Source: JAKSCF01 sp028279945 (GTDB taxonomy: Bacteria > Bacillota > Clostridia > Peptostreptococcales > JAAYPU01). From it: a stretch of 43,407 nucleotides of DNA. The translations under genes were made by a program, and so were the position numbers. Shown one piece after another: positions 7,688-15,198 of this stretch (its first letter is position 1; each line of letters opens with the position of its first letter). The DNA is taken from positions 1 through 43,407 of the forward strand of contig JANQMT010000026.1 of NCBI GenBank assembly GCA_028279945.1, read 5' to 3'. Under the pieces are notes generated by a model that saw only the letters and a list, made by a program, of their open reading frames with translations, had not been told where the DNA came from and did no database searches.

Positions 7688-8449
7688 ATGAAGGCTATTA
7701 AATTCACTTTATCAGGAAAAACAGCCATGTTCAAAAAACCAGATGTCAACGCTTTTGTATATTTTACCTATAGCCATATACATAAAATTGCATTGTTTGG
7801 TGTATTGGGTGCGATTATAGGGCTTGGAGGATATACGCAACAAAATAATACAAATCTAAAAGAGAATAAAAGAGAGAAATATCCTGAATTTTATTCAAAA
7901 CTTCAGAATCTAAAAATAGCTATACAGCCTGACTTAAAGGATAAAGGATATTTTGTAAAAAAAATTCAAACCTTTAATAATAGTGTAGGATATGCCAGTC
8001 AAGAAGAAGGTGGAAACCTTATAGTAAGAGAACAATGGCTTGAGAATCCTAAATGGAGAATATATATACTGGACAACAAAGAGATAGACGATGACATATT
8101 CAAAAAATTACACAACTATATGCTAAATCATCAATCTATGTATTTTCCATATTTAGGGAAGAATGAACATCCTGCATCTATTAATCATTGTGAGTATATA
8201 GAACTATGTGAGTCCAAAGATAATTATATAACTTCTCTTTTTCCTAGTAAAAATATTCAAATTGATAATTGCTTTTCACATAATAATAAATCTGTATATA
8301 TTTTTAGAGAGAAAATGCCGGTAAGAATTAATGAAGAATTAAATTTTTATGAATATGAAGAATTAATGATGACAAATTGTGAAATAGTGTCTTTAGAGAA
8401 TGATCAGAATCTATATGCTGATGGAGAATATAGATTGGTATTTTTTTAA
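7688..8449 (+). CDS. cas5: Type I-B Cascade subunit Cas5 (Cas5h)
   Basis: 253 residues starting MKAIKFTLSGKTAMFKKPDVN, the characteristic N-terminal strand and PDVN motif of Cas5h. An in-frame GTG at 7673 would add five residues, but family members start with the MKAI segment and AAGG lies upstream, so 7688 is preferred. Cas5 caps the Cascade helix and holds the 5' handle of the crRNA. A glycine-rich hydrophobic stretch (FGVLGAIIGLGGY, about residues 36-48) follows, as in relatives. After this gene there is a 155-bp gap with a hairpin before cas3, so Cascade and Cas3 levels may be set separately. Confidence 0.92.
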   Translation: MKAIKFTLSGKTAMFKKPDVNAFVYFTYSHIHKIALFGVLGAIIGLGGYTQQNNTNLKENKREKYPEFYSKLQNLKIAIQPDLKDKGYFVKKIQTFNNSVGYASQEEGGNLIVREQWLENPKWRIYILDNKEIDDDIFKKLHNYMLNHQSMYFPYLGKNEHPASINHCEYIELCESKDNYITSLFPSKNIQIDNCFSHNNKSVYIFREKMPVRINEELNFYEYEELMMTNCEIVSLENDQNLYADGEYRLVFF

Positions 8450-8482
8450 AATCAAGACGATAAAAAAATTTAGTGTATCATA

Positions 8483-8540
8483 TAGGGCTTAACTATCAGA
8501 TGCATAGATGCTTCTATGTCTTGAGGTTAGCCCTGTAGTT
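8483..8540 (+). promoter_or_regulatory. Imperfect hairpin between cas5 and cas3, possible attenuator
   Basis: TAGGGCT (8483-8489) pairs with AGCCCTG (8529-8535), and CATAGA (8503-8508) with TCTATG (8513-8518) around a TGCT loop, giving a long stem with small bulges. It is followed by GTAGTTTTTATTT, so it could terminate part of the cas transcript before cas3, or stabilise the upstream message. Confidence 0.5.
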
Positions 8541-8604
8541 TTTATTTGACCAAGTTCTGTTATTTTTATGAAATAAAAGTTATTAATGGATAGGTGATAA
8601 AAAG

Positions 8605-11106
8605 ATGCAAATAAACTTAATGGATATTAACAGCATGGTAAATAATCTGAACCATATCATTGCACATACCAATCATAATAAAGAAAGTGAAACCCTTTTA
8701 GAACACTCGAAACTAACCCTATACTATTTTCAAAAGCTTAACAAAGAAAAGGGTATTGGACAAATTCTTGAGAAAATTATAGAAAATTTAAGATGTGCAG
8801 ATGAAAAACTAGATGCTTCAAGTATTCAATTAATAAAGGATATGTTCGGTAATGCAATATACCTGCACGATATAGGTAAAATTAATACAGCCTTTCAAAA
8901 AGAAAGGATGCAAAACCCGTATTATAAAAACGAAAAAACATCCAATACGCAACACTCAATTTTTTCCTCAATTATTTATATTGATTGCTTTAGTAAAAAA
9001 ATAGAAAGAGTAGAAAAAAGAGTGGTCAAATACTATTTGTATAATATTCTATATTCTTTTGCGTATCAGATATCAAGACATCACTTGCACTTAAAAAATA
9101 CAAATGATTTTTTAGAGAAACTTGAATCGGCATTAAAAACAGGCAGAGCTAATATAAAGGAATACCAAAGTAACAGCTTAGATCCTACGAAGTTTGGAAC
9201 AGACAATGAATGGAATCGCAGGAAAAAAGTCTACAGAAAATGGAAAATGGATCAGACTGAATTTTATATATTGAATAAGCTATTATATTCTATGATTGTT
9301 GCTTGTGACTACTATGCCACATATCATTATCATACTCAAGAAGAAGTTGACTTAGGAAATATTGAAAACATTGATCAGGTTATTAAAATATATCAAAACT
9401 ACAAAGTATATCAAAGTATAGAACGTTACAATAAGATGGGTGAAGCAGATAGTGAGATTAATAGACTCAGGTGTGAGATTTTTAATGAAGCAGAGCAAAA
9501 CCTCAAAAAAAACATTAATTCAAACATTTTTTATCTTGAAGCACCTACTGGAAGTGGAAAGACGAATATATCTATTAATCTAGCACTAAACATAGTTAAA
9601 AGCTCACCTCAAATTAATATAGTGTTTTACATATTTCCGTTTAATACTTTGGTAGAGCAGACCAATAAAACCTTTTATGATATATTTCAAAACCAAATCA
9701 GATATTCTGTAGTTAACTCTATAACCTCTATAATGACAAACAGAGAAAAGAATATAGATAATGAAGAAAAAATAGATTACGAAAAAAGCTATTTGGACAG
9801 ACAATTCTTGCATTATCCTTTTGTGATAACTTCGCATATAAACTTTTTCGACTATTTGTTTGGCTGTGGCCGAGAAGTAAACTTTCCACTTGTGCACCTT
9901 TGTAATAGTGTAGTCATTTTAGATGAAATACAAAGCTATAGAAACAAGATATGGAAAGAAATTATTGTTTTCTTAGAGAAATATGCTCAATTATTAAATA
10001 TAAAAATTATTATCATGTCTGCTACCCTTCCAAAACTAGATGAATTACTGGATGATAAGAAAACTAAAAATAATTGTGTTAGCTTAATTAAAAATAGAGA
10101 CAAATATTTTGAAAATCATGTATTTAAAAAAAGAGTTCACTTAAACTTCGAAATGCTCAATTTATCTGATATTAAACCTGAAGATATCAGAGATAAGATT
10201 AAGCAAGTCATAAATGAAAGAAAAACTCATTGCAAGATATTAGTAGAATTTATCAGAAAAGATACAGCTAGAGACTTTTACAATCTCATTAAAAATGATT
10301 TTGAAGGATTCGATATATTTGAATTATCAGGTGATGATAACAAATTTTTTAGAGATGAAGTGATTGAGAAAATAAAAAGTGGATCAAATATGATTGTTGT
10401 CGCAACACAAGTAATAGAAGCAGGCGTAGACATTGATATGGACATAGGTTTCAAAGATATTTCTTTACTAGATTGTGAGGAACAATTTTTAGGGAGAATC
10501 AATCGTTCCTGTAAAAAAACAGATAGTGTTGCATATTTTTTTAAATACGATGATGCATATAAGATATATAGAAATGATTTAAGAAGGGGGATGGATTTAA
10601 AAAGTGAAAAGGTTAGAGGGTATTTAGAGAATAAAAATTTCAGAGAGTTTTATGAAACAGCTTTCAAAAATATTAATGAGATAAAAAGTGAATTGAATCC
10701 AGAAAATAATATACTGACTATATTAGATGAAGCAATGGAATTAGAATTTGAATCTGTAAAAAATAAGATGAAACTTATTGAACAGAAAACTTTCCAATTA
10801 TTTATCCCATATGACAACGAAAAATATGATGGTAAAAAGTTATGGCAAGAGTATAAAACCCTTTATGACGATAATGAAATGGCGTATGCAGAAAAACAAG
10901 TCAATCTATCTATCTTCAACGAAAAGATGAGTTTTTTTACATTTAACATTATCGCATATGATACACAAACATTACCATATTTTAAAGAACAATGTGGCTC
11001 CTATTATTATGTTGAAAACGAATTTGAAGACGGAGGGTTCTTAGTCGAGAATGGAAAATTTAATCGGAAAAAGTATCAACAACGAGAAAGAGGAATCTTC
11101 CTATGA
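8605..11106 (+). CDS. cas3: CRISPR-associated nuclease-helicase Cas3
   Basis: 833 residues with an N-terminal HD nuclease and a superfamily 2 helicase. HD residues are visible in LHDIGKI (about residue 87) and in the RHHLH segment (about 160). Helicase motifs follow: Walker A APTGSGKT (about 311-318), DEIQ (440), SATLP (472), QVIEAGVDID (about 602) and QFLGRINRS (about 626). Cas3 is recruited by target-bound Cascade and degrades the DNA. ATG 8605 has TAGGTGATAAAA upstream. The operon ends here: cas4, cas1 and cas2, which normally follow in I-B loci, are absent and array 2 begins 51 bp later. No inactivating change is visible. Confidence 0.96.
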   Translation: MQINLMDINSMVNNLNHIIAHTNHNKESETLLEHSKLTLYYFQKLNKEKGIGQILEKIIENLRCADEKLDASSIQLIKDMFGNAIYLHDIGKINTAFQKERMQNPYYKNEKTSNTQHSIFSSIIYIDCFSKKIERVEKRVVKYYLYNILYSFAYQISRHHLHLKNTNDFLEKLESALKTGRANIKEYQSNSLDPTKFGTDNEWNRRKKVYRKWKMDQTEFYILNKLLYSMIVACDYYATYHYHTQEEVDLGNIENIDQVIKIYQNYKVYQSIERYNKMGEADSEINRLRCEIFNEAEQNLKKNINSNIFYLEAPTGSGKTNISINLALNIVKSSPQINIVFYIFPFNTLVEQTNKTFYDIFQNQIRYSVVNSITSIMTNREKNIDNEEKIDYEKSYLDRQFLHYPFVITSHINFFDYLFGCGREVNFPLVHLCNSVVILDEIQSYRNKIWKEIIVFLEKYAQLLNIKIIIMSATLPKLDELLDDKKTKNNCVSLIKNRDKYFENHVFKKRVHLNFEMLNLSDIKPEDIRDKIKQVINERKTHCKILVEFIRKDTARDFYNLIKNDFEGFDIFELSGDDNKFFRDEVIEKIKSGSNMIVVATQVIEAGVDIDMDIGFKDISLLDCEEQFLGRINRSCKKTDSVAYFFKYDDAYKIYRNDLRRGMDLKSEKVRGYLENKNFREFYETAFKNINEIKSELNPENNILTILDEAMELEFESVKNKMKLIEQKTFQLFIPYDNEKYDGKKLWQEYKTLYDDNEMAYAEKQVNLSIFNEKMSFFTFNIIAYDTQTLPYFKEQCGSYYYVENEFEDGGFLVENGKFNRKKYQQRERGIFL

Positions 11107-11156
11107 AAATAACAGGAACTTTTTTATATGATCTATATTAGCTGGTCCACAAAAAA

Positions 11157-11978
11157 GTTGAACCAATACATAGGATGTATTTAAATTTACTTTTACAAAC
11201 TTATTAAAATCACTTATTTCAGTTGAACCAATACATAGGATGTATTTAAATCGAATATCTTCTGCGGATAAACAATATTTCATATCGGTTGAACCAATAC
11301 ATAGGATGTATTTAAATATCCCAAAACAACAGTAATAACATTGGTAGCACTTGGTTGAACCAATACATAGGATGTATTTAAATGAGAATACACATAACCA
11401 AATTATCAAAACTGTAAATGTTGAACCAATACATAGGGTGTATTTAAATAAGATACTGGGACTCAGATTACCCTTAGCAATTTCAGTTGAACCAATACAT
11501 AGGATGTATTTAAATTGATAACAATAAAAGAACTTGAATCCGATGATCCACGTTGAACCAATACATAGGATGTATTTAAATAGGCTTGGTAGTGTAACTT
11601 CTCCAGATATACCAATTGTTGAACCAATACATAGGATGTATTTAAATGAAGGTTGATCAAATACATATAGCTTCTGGTGGTTCGTTGAACCAATACATAG
11701 GATGTATTTAAATGGAGTTTAATCTCAATTGTCCAGAAGATTTTACAGGGTTGAACCAATACATAGGATGTATTTAAATAACTGGGCCACTGTTACTTTA
11801 TTTAAGTTTACATTCGTTGAACCAATACATAGGATGTATTTAAATGTGAGTATCTTGAAACGCTTATATAAGATGAATGGTGTTGAACCAATACATAGGA
11901 TGTATTTAAATTTGATGTTCCACTTCTCATAAAGCTTTGAAAGCATTAGTTGAACCAATACATAGGATGTATTTAAAT
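11157..11978 (+). CRISPR. Type I-B CRISPR array 2 (13 repeats, 12 spacers)
   Basis: Thirty-nt repeats starting GTTGAACCAATACATAGG and ending GATGTATTTAAAT begin at 11157, 11222, 11288, 11354, 11420, 11486, 11552, 11618, 11684, 11750, 11816, 11882 and 11949. Spacers are 35-37 nt. All copies are identical except repeat 5 (one A to G, GGGTG). The repeat differs from the array 1 repeat at two positions (9 and 16). Only 50 bp separate cas3 from the first repeat, so there is no normal leader, and transcription may come from the cas operon. No spacer obviously matches the rest of the window. Confidence 0.98.
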
Positions 11979-11979
11979 T

Positions 11980-12168
11980 CTTTTGGCATTTGGAAATAAT
12001 GATATACTTTATCAGGTTTTTGGAAAAGGTATGTATATTCGAAATACATCATAGATATGTAGCAAGTCAACAGACTGGAATCCCAATAGAAATAATCCAG
12101 TAGGCTTGCCAGATTGGAGCGAAGTTATTTGGAAAGAATTTAAAAGTAAAGACCAATTTTGGGGCTAA
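11980..12168 (+). pseudogene. Gene remnant next to array 2, unrecognised
   Basis: One reading frame runs for about 62 codons with a single in-frame TAG at 12052. It reads LLAFGNNDILYQVFGKGMY before the stop, and later PVGLPDWSEVIWKEF and KSKDQFWG to a TAA. The aromatic-rich, protein-like text suggests the C-terminal end of a degraded gene whose 5' part was lost at the array boundary. After it, GGAGGG and a seven-codon ORF (MKKIIEN, 12184-12207) look like the start of a lost downstream gene; a toxin/immunity pair is possible but cannot be shown. Confidence 0.45.
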
Positions 12169-12226
12169 TAAATGGAGGGTTATATGAAAAAAATAATTGA
12201 AAACTAGCTACATAACTCAAACTCAA

Positions 12227-12268
12227 AGCAGTGGAAAGCACAAACCTACTCATTCCATCGCTTTTTTT
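12227..12268 (+). terminator. Likely terminator after the gene remnants
   Basis: AGC-A-GTGGAA (12227-12236) pairs with TTCCAT-C-GCT (12253-12262) with one mismatch and one wobble, followed by TTTTTTT. Confidence 0.6.
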
Positions 12269-12286
12269 CATTTATAGAAAAAAATT

Positions 12287-12316
12287 GGCTCTGTGTCAAA
12301 TGTTGGGATAAAGCTC
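12287..12316 (+). mobile_element. Possible insertion-sequence end remnant (ISL3-like)
   Basis: GGCTCTGTGTCAAATGTTGG and the following ATAAAGCTC resemble the terminal inverted repeats of ISL3-family elements as I remember them. No transposase and no opposite end are present, so at most this is a scar. Confidence 0.35.
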
Positions 12317-12433
12317 TTTAGAATGGTTAGGCCAGCTAACTAAGTGTAGTGCTTTTGTTTATTGCATTAAAGATTGTATTCTTATTAAGGATAATGGGTT
12401 ATCTCCTTGTCGTAAACTGTCAGACAGTTCTCG

Positions 12434-12490
12434 TTGCTTTCTATCACTTGTTGTGCTATTATTGTGTTAGAAGTGATAGAAAATGATAGA
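12434..12490 (+). promoter_or_regulatory. Promoter and palindromic operator of the AlbA_2/HTH gene
   Basis: TTGCTT (12434-12439) and TATTAT (12457-12462) are 17 bp apart. A perfect 10-bp inverted repeat, TCTATCACTT (12440-12449) and AAGTGATAGA (12471-12480), brackets the -10 element, and AAATGATAGA (12481-12490) partly repeats the right arm. The placement suggests repression, probably by the gene's own HTH protein. Confidence 0.65.
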
Positions 12491-12502
12491 AGGAGTGGTA
12501 TT

Positions 12503-13789
12503 ATGGAGTTGTATGAAAGTGAGACAGTGGAATTAAAAGAAACCTATACCTCAGATTTTAAAAAAGAAATTGTTGCTTTTGCCAATACAAGCGGTGGGAC
12601 AATCTATATTGGTGTACAAGATAGCGGAGAAATTGTTGGTCTTGATAATGCCGATTTTGTAATGCAACAAATTTCAAACTCTTTAAGAGATAGTATTCGT
12701 CCTGATATTTCTATGTTTACTAATATTGAGTTATTGCAAGAAGAGAAAAAGTTTTTTATTAAATTAACTGTTACTCAAGGCACAAAAAAGCCTTATTACC
12801 TATTAGATAAAGGACTTAAACCAACAGGTGTATATGTTAGAAGTGGGACAACATCTGCCCCAGCATCTGAAGATTCTATCCGTATGATGATAAAAATGAC
12901 AGATGGTGATTCATTCGAGGCAAATCGTTCTCTAGTTCAAGAGTTGACTTTCGATAGACTAAATGAGGAAATGCAAAAAAGAGATTTAGAATTTACAGAA
13001 GTTCAAATGAAAAATTTAGGCATTCTTACTTCTGATGATATTTATACAAATATGGGGTTACTTGTTTCAGACCAGTGCAAGCATTCTATCAAACTAGCAA
13101 TTTTCCAAGGCACAGATAAGCTAGTGTTTAAAGATAGAAAAGAGCTTATTGGTTCTCTATTTGCCCAGCTTACAGATACCTATAAAACCATTGATTTTTA
13201 TAATGGTACAAAAGCTACCTTCCATGACTTGCTGCGTACTGACCAGAGGGATTATCCGGAAGATGCTGTTCGTGAAGCTTTGCTGAATGCCATTGTTCAT
13301 AGAGATTATTCTTTTAGTGGAAGCACATTTATAAACTTTTACTCTGACCGGTTAGAGATTATATCCTTAGGTGGACTGGTATCCGGATTATCATTAGAGG
13401 CAGCTATGCTTGGAGCATCTCAACCTAGAAACGAAAAACTTGCAAGCCTATTTTATAGAATGAAATTAATTGAAGCATATGGCACAGGTATTAGCAAGAT
13501 AATTAGTTGCTACAAAGGTTTACCCGTGCAACCTAAGTTTGAAAATGTGGAAGGTGCATTCCGAGTTGTTTTACCAAATATACATGCACAAGAATTAAAT
13601 GCAGAAAATGAAAAGTACTTGCCAATCTTAGAATTGTTTGAAAAGCAAAAAGAAATTACTCGTTCTGATGTTGAAGAAGCTTTGGGAGTGGGCACAACTC
13701 ATGCTGTTAACATGCTCAAAGAAATGAAGGAAAAAGAGCTTATCACAAAAGTCGGCAGCGGTAGGCTGACAAGATATATGGTGAAATAA
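12503..13789 (+). CDS. AlbA_2 (Schlafen-like) domain regulator with C-terminal HTH
   Basis: 428 residues. The N-terminal AlbA_2 domain contains ESETVELKETYTSDFKKEI and FANTSGGTIYIGVQD (about residues 5-45). A central HATPase-like segment reads VREALLNAIVHRDYSF, followed by INFYSDRLEIISLGG. A C-terminal winged helix (TRSDVEEALGVGTTHAV and the following residues) ends the protein. Such proteins are annotated as putative transcriptional regulators (COG2865), but their ligand and target are generally unknown. ATG 12503 is preferred over upstream in-frame starts because AGAAGGAG (12488-12495) lies properly before it and because the palindromic promoter would otherwise be inside the gene. It is followed by its own terminator and precedes the type I RM operon, possibly as a regulator of it, though this is only positional. 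Confidence 0.85.
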   Translation: MELYESETVELKETYTSDFKKEIVAFANTSGGTIYIGVQDSGEIVGLDNADFVMQQISNSLRDSIRPDISMFTNIELLQEEKKFFIKLTVTQGTKKPYYLLDKGLKPTGVYVRSGTTSAPASEDSIRMMIKMTDGDSFEANRSLVQELTFDRLNEEMQKRDLEFTEVQMKNLGILTSDDIYTNMGLLVSDQCKHSIKLAIFQGTDKLVFKDRKELIGSLFAQLTDTYKTIDFYNGTKATFHDLLRTDQRDYPEDAVREALLNAIVHRDYSFSGSTFINFYSDRLEIISLGGLVSGLSLEAAMLGASQPRNEKLASLFYRMKLIEAYGTGISKIISCYKGLPVQPKFENVEGAFRVVLPNIHAQELNAENEKYLPILELFEKQKEITRSDVEEALGVGTTHAVNMLKEMKEKELITKVGSGRLTRYMVK

Positions 13790-13822
13790 GTTCGTTTTCA
13801 CACAGTTTGTCGAACTTTTTGT
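13788..13822 (+). terminator. Terminator of the AlbA_2 gene
   Basis: AAGTTCG (13788-13794, overlapping the stop codon) pairs with CGAACTT (13811-13817), followed by TTTTG. Confidence 0.6.
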
Positions 13823-13875
13823 TAAGCGAAAAATGTCATTTTTTATATAGTGCAAAAAATAATGAAGAAAACATA

Positions 13876-13905
13876 TTGACGAAATATAGAGAAGAATAGT
13901 ATACT
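13876..13905 (+). promoter_or_regulatory. Promoter of the type I restriction-modification operon
   Basis: TTGACG (13876-13881) and TATACT (13900-13905) with 18-bp spacing, about 50 bp before the first gene. No other good promoter was seen inside the operon up to the metallopeptidase gene. Confidence 0.6.
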
Positions 13906-13957
13906 AAAATAGAAAATATTGTTATAGAATGCAAATGACATTGAGGTGGTACATATT

Positions 13958-14545
13958 GTGAAGTTTCAAGGTGTTATACTCCGGACTAAGGCGAGTATAT
14001 CTACAGGGCTTGTGGTAAAACGTAAGCAAGCCATGAATCTAATAGAAGTTGATAAAAGATACCAAATGCTTACCCTTAAAAGCTTTGAGTCAAGTGGTTG
14101 GCTAAACCATCATGAATTGGAAGTCTTTGAAAGCAATGAAGTGCTCAATGAAAAGTATCTGACTCAAAAAGGGGATGTAGTGGTGAGACTAAGCTACCCT
14201 AATACTGCTATTGCAATTTCTGAGAATGATGTCGGACTATTGATACCGTCATTATTTGCAGTAATTAGACTGAATTCAGACGAAATACTACCGGAGTATT
14301 TAAGTGTTTATCTGAACAGTGAACATATGAAAAAAGAATATTCAAAAAGTCTGATAGGCTCTGCAGTACAGATTATAAAAACTAGTCTCTTAAAAGAAGT
14401 TGAAATTAAAATACCTGAGTTGGATAGACAATGTAAAATAGTAGAGATAAATAGATTGATGATGAGAGAAAAAATTTTGCTTCAAGATTTGATAAAAGAA
14501 AAAACGAAAATGTACAATATGATAATGAATGAAATGATAGTTTAA
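13958..14545 (+). CDS. Single-TRD type I restriction specificity-like protein
   Basis: 195 residues, half the size of a full HsdS. One target-recognition domain is visible: after a polar N-terminus come KGDVVVRLSYPNTAIAI and LIPSLFAVIRLNSDEILPEY, then SLIGSAVQIIKTSLLKEVEI, the usual end of a TRD. A C-terminal coiled helix (IVEINRLMMREKILLQDL) follows. I chose GTG 13958 because GAGGTGG (13943-13949) fits it; the GTG at 13946 lies within that site. It is the first gene of the RM operon, directly followed by dinD with no intergenic bases. It could pair with HsdM as a half-S dimer, or act as a reservoir for switching specificity. The full hsdS at 16748 has unrelated TRD sequence, as far as I can see. 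Confidence 0.7.
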   Translation: MKFQGVILRTKASISTGLVVKRKQAMNLIEVDKRYQMLTLKSFESSGWLNHHELEVFESNEVLNEKYLTQKGDVVVRLSYPNTAIAISENDVGLLIPSLFAVIRLNSDEILPEYLSVYLNSEHMKKEYSKSLIGSAVQIIKTSLLKEVEIKIPELDRQCKIVEINRLMMREKILLQDLIKEKTKMYNMIMNEMIV

Positions 14546-15196
14546 ATGGTTTTAGAAAGGTTTTTTGAAGAATTATTTGGGGGTAATGTGATTGATAAGG
14601 CTAAAATTGCTTGTAAAAGCAGTAAAAACAATGTTTCAGACCATTTTGTTGACGTCAACAAAATGGTTCAAGTTGGATCAAACGCACGGCGTAAAATTAA
14701 TGATATGATGCTTTCAAGATATGCATGTTATCTTATCGTTCAAAACGGAGACCCAAGAAAAGAAGTGATCGCATTAGGACAAACCTATTTTGCTGTCAAA
14801 ACAAGACAACAAGAAGCGGCAGAAATGGCTGGTGTAAAAACACCACTGGATTATGGTGTTTTTCAAAATCATAGTTATATGGGGCTCTATGGTGGGCTGA
14901 AAGCAAAAGATATCCATAAAAAGAAGGAACTTAAAAAAAGTCAAAAGATATTGGATCATATGGGCAGTACAGAATTAGCTGCTAATCTATTCAGAGCAAC
15001 CCAGACAGATGAAAAACTCAGAAGAGAACAAGTGAAAAGTAAAGGTAAAGCCAATCAAACACATTTTGAAGTTGGTAAAAAGGTTCGTAAAACTATTGAA
15101 GAACTTGGTGGCACTATGCCAGAAGATTTGCCCACACCTAAAAAAAGTATCAGACAAATAGAAAAAGAACAAAAGAAGAATTTATCGGAGGAGTAA
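14546..15196 (+). CDS. dinD: DinD-like DNA-damage-inducible protein, shortened
   Basis: 216 residues matching the middle and C-terminal parts of DinD: MVQVGSNARRKINDMMLSRY, ACYLIVQNGDPRKEVIALGQ, TYFAVKTRQQE, DHMGSTELAANLFRATQTDE and ELGGTMPEDLPTP. Compared with E. coli DinD (about 274 residues, from memory), the N-terminal BRO-like part is missing. About 25-35 residues between TRQQE and AGVKTPLDYG are also gone, without a frameshift. The ATG at 14546 has no ribosome binding site; a GTG at 14588 preceded by GGGGG is a plausible alternative start. DinD in E. coli is SOS-induced and counteracts RecA filaments. Here it sits inside an RM operon, as dinD-type genes often do. Whether this short form is active is unknown. 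Confidence 0.82.
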   Translation: MVLERFFEELFGGNVIDKAKIACKSSKNNVSDHFVDVNKMVQVGSNARRKINDMMLSRYACYLIVQNGDPRKEVIALGQTYFAVKTRQQEAAEMAGVKTPLDYGVFQNHSYMGLYGGLKAKDIHKKKELKKSQKILDHMGSTELAANLFRATQTDEKLRREQVKSKGKANQTHFEVGKKVRKTIEELGGTMPEDLPTPKKSIRQIEKEQKKNLSEE

Positions 15197-15198
15197 TC

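Noticed and set aside
11101..11958. Several ORFs of 67-102 codons on both strands within array 2
   Set aside because: They only translate the 30-nt repeat again and again (FKYILCIGST or LNTSYVLVQ words) and are not genes.
3140..11978. Self-targeting spacers
   Set aside because: I compared the 20 spacers with the window by eye and saw no convincing match; a database search would be needed for phage targets.
12434..12502. Longer N-terminus for the AlbA_2 protein
   Set aside because: The extra 23 residues are unlike the family, and the segment contains the promoter, operator and ribosome binding site.
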